NCBI GenBank assembly: GCA_910580015.1
Contig: CAJTVT010000043.1
Coordinates: 1 to 17,962, forward strand
DNA from: an uncultured Lachnospiraceae bacterium
Lineage (GTDB): Bacteria > Bacillota > Clostridia > Lachnospirales > Lachnospiraceae
DNA: 17,962 nt
Direction of reading: 5' to 3'
Shown: positions 15,589 through 17,962 of the stretch, one piece after another
Position numbering within the stretch: the first letter of the stretch is position 1
Layout of the letters: each line of letters starts with the position of its first letter
Made by a program: the position numbers and the translations under genes
The notes under the pieces: generated by a model
Databases searched by the model: none
What the model was told of the DNA's origin: nothing
Seen by the model: only the letters and a program-made list of their open reading frames with translations

Positions 15589-16362
15589 ATGAATGGGTAT
15601 GAAGATTTCAAAAAAGATATTTGGGGATTGACGAAAATTGACCTGAATTCATACAAAGAAAAGCAGATGAAGCGTAGGATTGAGACGTTAATTACTAAGA
15701 ATCACATCAACAGCTATAAGGATTATGTGGCGTTGATAAAGAAGGATAAGGAAAAGTTTGATCAGTTTGTCAATTTTCTGACCATCAATGTATCCGAATT
15801 TTATCGGAATCCAGAGCAGTGGGTTATCTTAGATCGTGAGGTATTTCCAGAACTGATCAAAAAATTCGGTAAGAACCTGAAAATATGGAGTGCAGCATGT
15901 TCTACTGGAGATGAACCTTATTCTCTGGTCATGGCACTGTCAAAGCATATTCCTATTAAACAGATCAAGATCATCGCAACTGATATTGATAAACAGGTTC
16001 TGGATAAGGCGCGTATGGGGCTTTATAATGAGAAAAGCATTGCTGCTGTGCCACCAGAATTTAAGAAGAAATACTTTACCCAGATTGGAAATTCTTATCA
16101 GATTTCCGATGAGATTAAGCGTCAGGTGGAATTTAAGGAACATAATCTCTTGAAAGATCCTTATATCACTGGATGTAATTTGATTGTCTGTAGAAATGTA
16201 TTGATTTACTTTACAGAGGAAGCAAAAGAAGAGATCTATAAGAAATTTAACGCTGCCCTGGTCAGTCAGGGAATTCTGTTTATCGGAAGTACCGAACAGA
16301 TTATGAATTACAAAGATTTAAATTATCAGAGAAAGCAGTCATTCTTCTTCCAGAAGGATTAA
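15589..16362 (+). CDS. CheR-type protein-glutamate methyltransferase
   Basis: SAM-dependent methyltransferase of the CheR family, 257 aa, which methylates glutamates on chemoreceptors. It has the all-alpha N-terminal domain (about 1-70, with the basic SYKEKQMKRRIETLI helix), the TINVSEFYRNP signature (65-75), the SAM loop AACSTGDEPYS (102-112; canonical proteins have GEEPYS), TDID (131-134) and CRNVLIYF (201-208). The length is normal for a stand-alone CheR. It starts 10 bp after the rpsA stop codon with GAGGA at 15578-15582, so it is probably the last gene of the rpsA transcript. No chemoreceptor, CheA or CheB gene is in the window, so its target cannot be named from context. Confidence 0.92.
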   Translation: MNGYEDFKKDIWGLTKIDLNSYKEKQMKRRIETLITKNHINSYKDYVALIKKDKEKFDQFVNFLTINVSEFYRNPEQWVILDREVFPELIKKFGKNLKIWSAACSTGDEPYSLVMALSKHIPIKQIKIIATDIDKQVLDKARMGLYNEKSIAAVPPEFKKKYFTQIGNSYQISDEIKRQVEFKEHNLLKDPYITGCNLIVCRNVLIYFTEEAKEEIYKKFNAALVSQGILFIGSTEQIMNYKDLNYQRKQSFFFQKD

Positions 16363-16383
16363 CGGCTAAGTAACAAGATAAAG

Positions 16384-16422
16384 AACCCAGTCTTTCCACT
16401 TAATCAGGAAAGGCTGGGTTTT
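16384..16422. terminator. Bidirectional terminator between cheR and the yprB-like gene
   Basis: AACCCAGTCTTTCC (16384-16397) and GGAAAGGCTGGGTT (16407-16420) form a 14 bp stem with one T-G pair and a nine-base loop. TTTT follows on the plus strand. On the minus strand the hairpin is followed by CTTTAT. It lies between two convergent genes and can serve both. Confidence 0.85.
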
Positions 16423-16425
16423 AAT

Positions 16426-17532
16426 TTAAGGGGATTCTATCCCAGAAAGTCCCCAGAGAATATGCATGGCATATTTTTTCAAAAGATCTTGTGATTCCAG
16501 AAAATGCGCTGTTAATTCAAACCAGGAAGTTTTGTCATGATATTCCATTTTAAAACCAGGTGTTATAATCTCTGTCTGCTGTGGGAGGAACTGCCCGTTT
16601 TTTCTATTGTAGCAAGTAGCAGCTTTGGCTTTTGTGCGAAATGCCTTATCCACATACAATGCAATGCTTTTATGGATGGCTCGGTCTTCCTCTGGAAGAT
16701 AGTAATAATCTTTGTAATTAGGATAAAAATATTTTAATTCACCTTGATATATAGGAATTTTCAATTTTGCCTGTTTTTCATATCCTTTGAGATAAAAAGA
16801 TTCCATACCAAAAGAAAAAGGCTTGGGCACAGCATAGCCCAATGACAGGGTTAAAATGAACTCGGACGCCTGTCCGCCATTGTAAGTTTCATATACATTT
16901 TGCTCATAGGAACCAACTTGGAACTGTCCTTGAAACAGCCTGTGATAGGCAAACAGTGAAAGAAGATTGGTCATTCCAAGAATATCCTCATAATTGTGAA
17001 GAAATAGCAAAGAACCACTTTCTGATGATGGATGTATCTCATACTCTTTGTAAATTTTGATCAAATCTCTGCCTGTATACATATCTTTCCGGTTGCTCCC
17101 AAGAAATGCTTCAAAAGTTTTTTGTTTTCTGTTGGGCAATTTTAAAATGGACTTACATTTATAGAATTGTTTGAATAGATCCAAATGAGGAAAAGCATCC
17201 AGATTTTCTCTTATTCCGTAATGTCTACATCTACCCTTGATATATGGCACATCAAACCTAAGACCATGGAAGGAAATCAGGCTCTTATATTGAGAAATCA
17301 TTTGCAAAAAAGCTGAGAGAATTTCTGGTTCTGCCTGAGAATTTTCTGCAAAGAACTGGGTAATATGCAAAGTGTTGCCCTGTCTAGTACCACAACCAAT
17401 CAGATAGACTTGCGTATATTCTTGTGAAAATCCCGTAGTTTCAATATCAAAAAAGATTGAAGATTCGGTAAAAAGTTCCCAGGATATCGGATCCTGTGCT
17501 GTAAATGGTATTTGATAACGCCGAATTTCCAT
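16426..17532 (-). CDS. YprB-like ribonuclease H-fold protein
   Basis: A 368 aa protein with a DEDD-type exonuclease-like domain of the YprB family. Acidic motifs in order are FFDIETTGF (Asp29, Glu31), SFHGLRFDVPYI (Asp94) and LHNYEDILGM (Glu182, Asp183), consistent with a metal-dependent nuclease. The C-terminal 130 or so residues have no motif I recognise. The family's cellular role is not established. The frame is open to an ATG at 17568, but AGGAGG (CCTCCT on plus, 17538-17543) five bases before the ATG at 17532 settles the start (MEIRRYQIPF). It has its own promoter at 17588-17616 and converges on cheR. Confidence 0.85.
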   Translation of the reverse strand: MEIRRYQIPFTAQDPISWELFTESSIFFDIETTGFSQEYTQVYLIGCGTRQGNTLHITQFFAENSQAEPEILSAFLQMISQYKSLISFHGLRFDVPYIKGRCRHYGIRENLDAFPHLDLFKQFYKCKSILKLPNRKQKTFEAFLGSNRKDMYTGRDLIKIYKEYEIHPSSESGSLLFLHNYEDILGMTNLLSLFAYHRLFQGQFQVGSYEQNVYETYNGGQASEFILTLSLGYAVPKPFSFGMESFYLKGYEKQAKLKIPIYQGELKYFYPNYKDYYYLPEEDRAIHKSIALYVDKAFRTKAKAATCYNRKNGQFLPQQTEIITPGFKMEYHDKTSWFELTAHFLESQDLLKKYAMHILWGLSGIESP

Positions 17533-17587
17533 AGATGCCTCCTGAGCTATTTTCTGATTAATTTTCACCCTCTTAGCCGCGACTATT

Positions 17588-17616
17588 ATTATACGTTATT
17601 TGTCGAAAAAATGCAA
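17588..17616 (-). promoter_or_regulatory. Sigma-A type promoter of the yprB-like gene
   Basis: On the minus strand TTGCAT (plus 17611-17616), a 17 bp spacer and TATAAT (plus 17588-17593) give a near-consensus promoter, with a leader of about 50 bases before the ATG at 17532. Confidence 0.7.
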
Positions 17617-17622
17617 AAAGTA

Positions 17623-17652
17623 TGTACTATTGGAAATAAAATATGGTATAAT
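17623..17652 (+). promoter_or_regulatory. Extended -10 promoter for the rnf operon
   Basis: TATAAT at 17647-17652 is preceded by TGG, giving an extended -10 (TGNTATAAT). The -35 is poor (TGTACT at 17623-17628, 18 bp spacer), which extended -10 promoters tolerate. A perfect palindrome, TTGTAATACAA, lies downstream at 17701-17711, within the leader. Confidence 0.55.
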
Positions 17653-17737
17653 GGAAAAAGTGATTTATCTCATTAATATTATAGTAAGACAAGGGATAAA
17701 TTGTAATACAAATTAAAAAGAAAGTGGGGCACGAAAA

Positions 17738-17962
17738 ATGGGTTTCATGACATTTAAGGGCGGAGTTCACCCGCACGATGGAAAAGAATTTTCCAAAGAC
17801 AAGCCGATACGTGAATTATTACCCAAAGGTGAGCTAGTATTTCCTGTATCCCAACATATCGGAGCGCCAGCAAGCCCAATTGTGGCTGTGGGTGATGCCG
17901 TGCTGCGTGGACAGAAAATCGCAGAAGCAGGGGGCTTTGTATCTGCACCAATCTATTCTTCT
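17738..17962 (+). CDS. rnfC: Electron transport complex subunit RnfC, N-terminal fragment
   Basis: The first 75 codons of RnfC, the NADH- and iron-sulfur-containing subunit of the membrane Rnf complex that couples ferredoxin:NAD+ electron transfer to Na+ or H+ export. The typical start is visible: FKGGVHPHDGKEFSKDKPI, then PVSQHIGAPASPIVAVGDAV, the biotinyl-like N-terminal domain. The gene continues beyond the window, so its FMN/NADH and cluster domains are not seen. GTGGGG (17724-17729) precedes the ATG by eight bases. In Clostridia rnfC usually begins the rnfCDGEAB operon, which fits the promoter just upstream. Confidence 0.93.
   Translation, partial: MGFMTFKGGVHPHDGKEFSKDKPIRELLPKGELVFPVSQHIGAPASPIVAVGDAVLRGQKIAEAGGFVSAPIYSS

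Overview
The window reads as chromosomal core DNA of an anaerobic, moderately AT-rich low-GC Gram-positive bacterium, most likely a Clostridia member of the Lachnospiraceae type. This placement is inference. It rests on strong AGGAGG ribosome binding sites, sigma-A type promoters, a Na+-translocating biotin decarboxylase operon, the start of an Rnf operon, and the order cmk, ispH, rpsA. I see no insertion sequence, prophage, CRISPR array, tRNA or rRNA. All gaps between genes are under about 200 bp.

Layout. 1-69 is an unresolved edge. 74-1249 (minus) is a DacF-like D,D-carboxypeptidase, divergent from a membrane-anchored metallophosphoesterase (1324-2205). A clean promoter whose -35 overlaps the phosphoesterase stop codon leads into scpA and scpB (2297-3634), followed by a second D,D-carboxypeptidase (3702-5051).

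5156-10458 is the most interesting part: a five-gene, same-strand cluster with its own promoter. It encodes an acyl-CoA (12S-like) carboxyltransferase, a lipoprotein fused to an OadG-like C-terminus, a free biotin carrier protein, a Na+-pumping beta subunit, and a biotin-less pyruvate/oxaloacetate (5S-like) carboxyltransferase. Two carboxyltransferases of different chemistry appear to share one biotin carrier and one sodium pump. The unit could therefore act as a transcarboxylase, as a Na+-pumping decarboxylase, or as both. It ends in a terminator hairpin that is immediately followed by a second perfect inverted repeat.

10598-16362 is a second same-strand run: an RpiR-type regulator, an HI0933/BaiN-like flavoprotein overlapping it by 11 bp, cytidylate kinase, IspH, ribosomal protein S1 (overlapping ispH by 20 bp in another frame) and a CheR methyltransferase. 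A bidirectional terminator separates it from a convergent YprB-like RNase H-fold gene (16426-17532, minus). A divergent promoter region then drives rnfC, which runs off the right edge. The decarboxylase and Rnf are both ion-pumping energy-conserving systems, so the window suggests a cell that relies on ion gradients for anaerobic energy metabolism.
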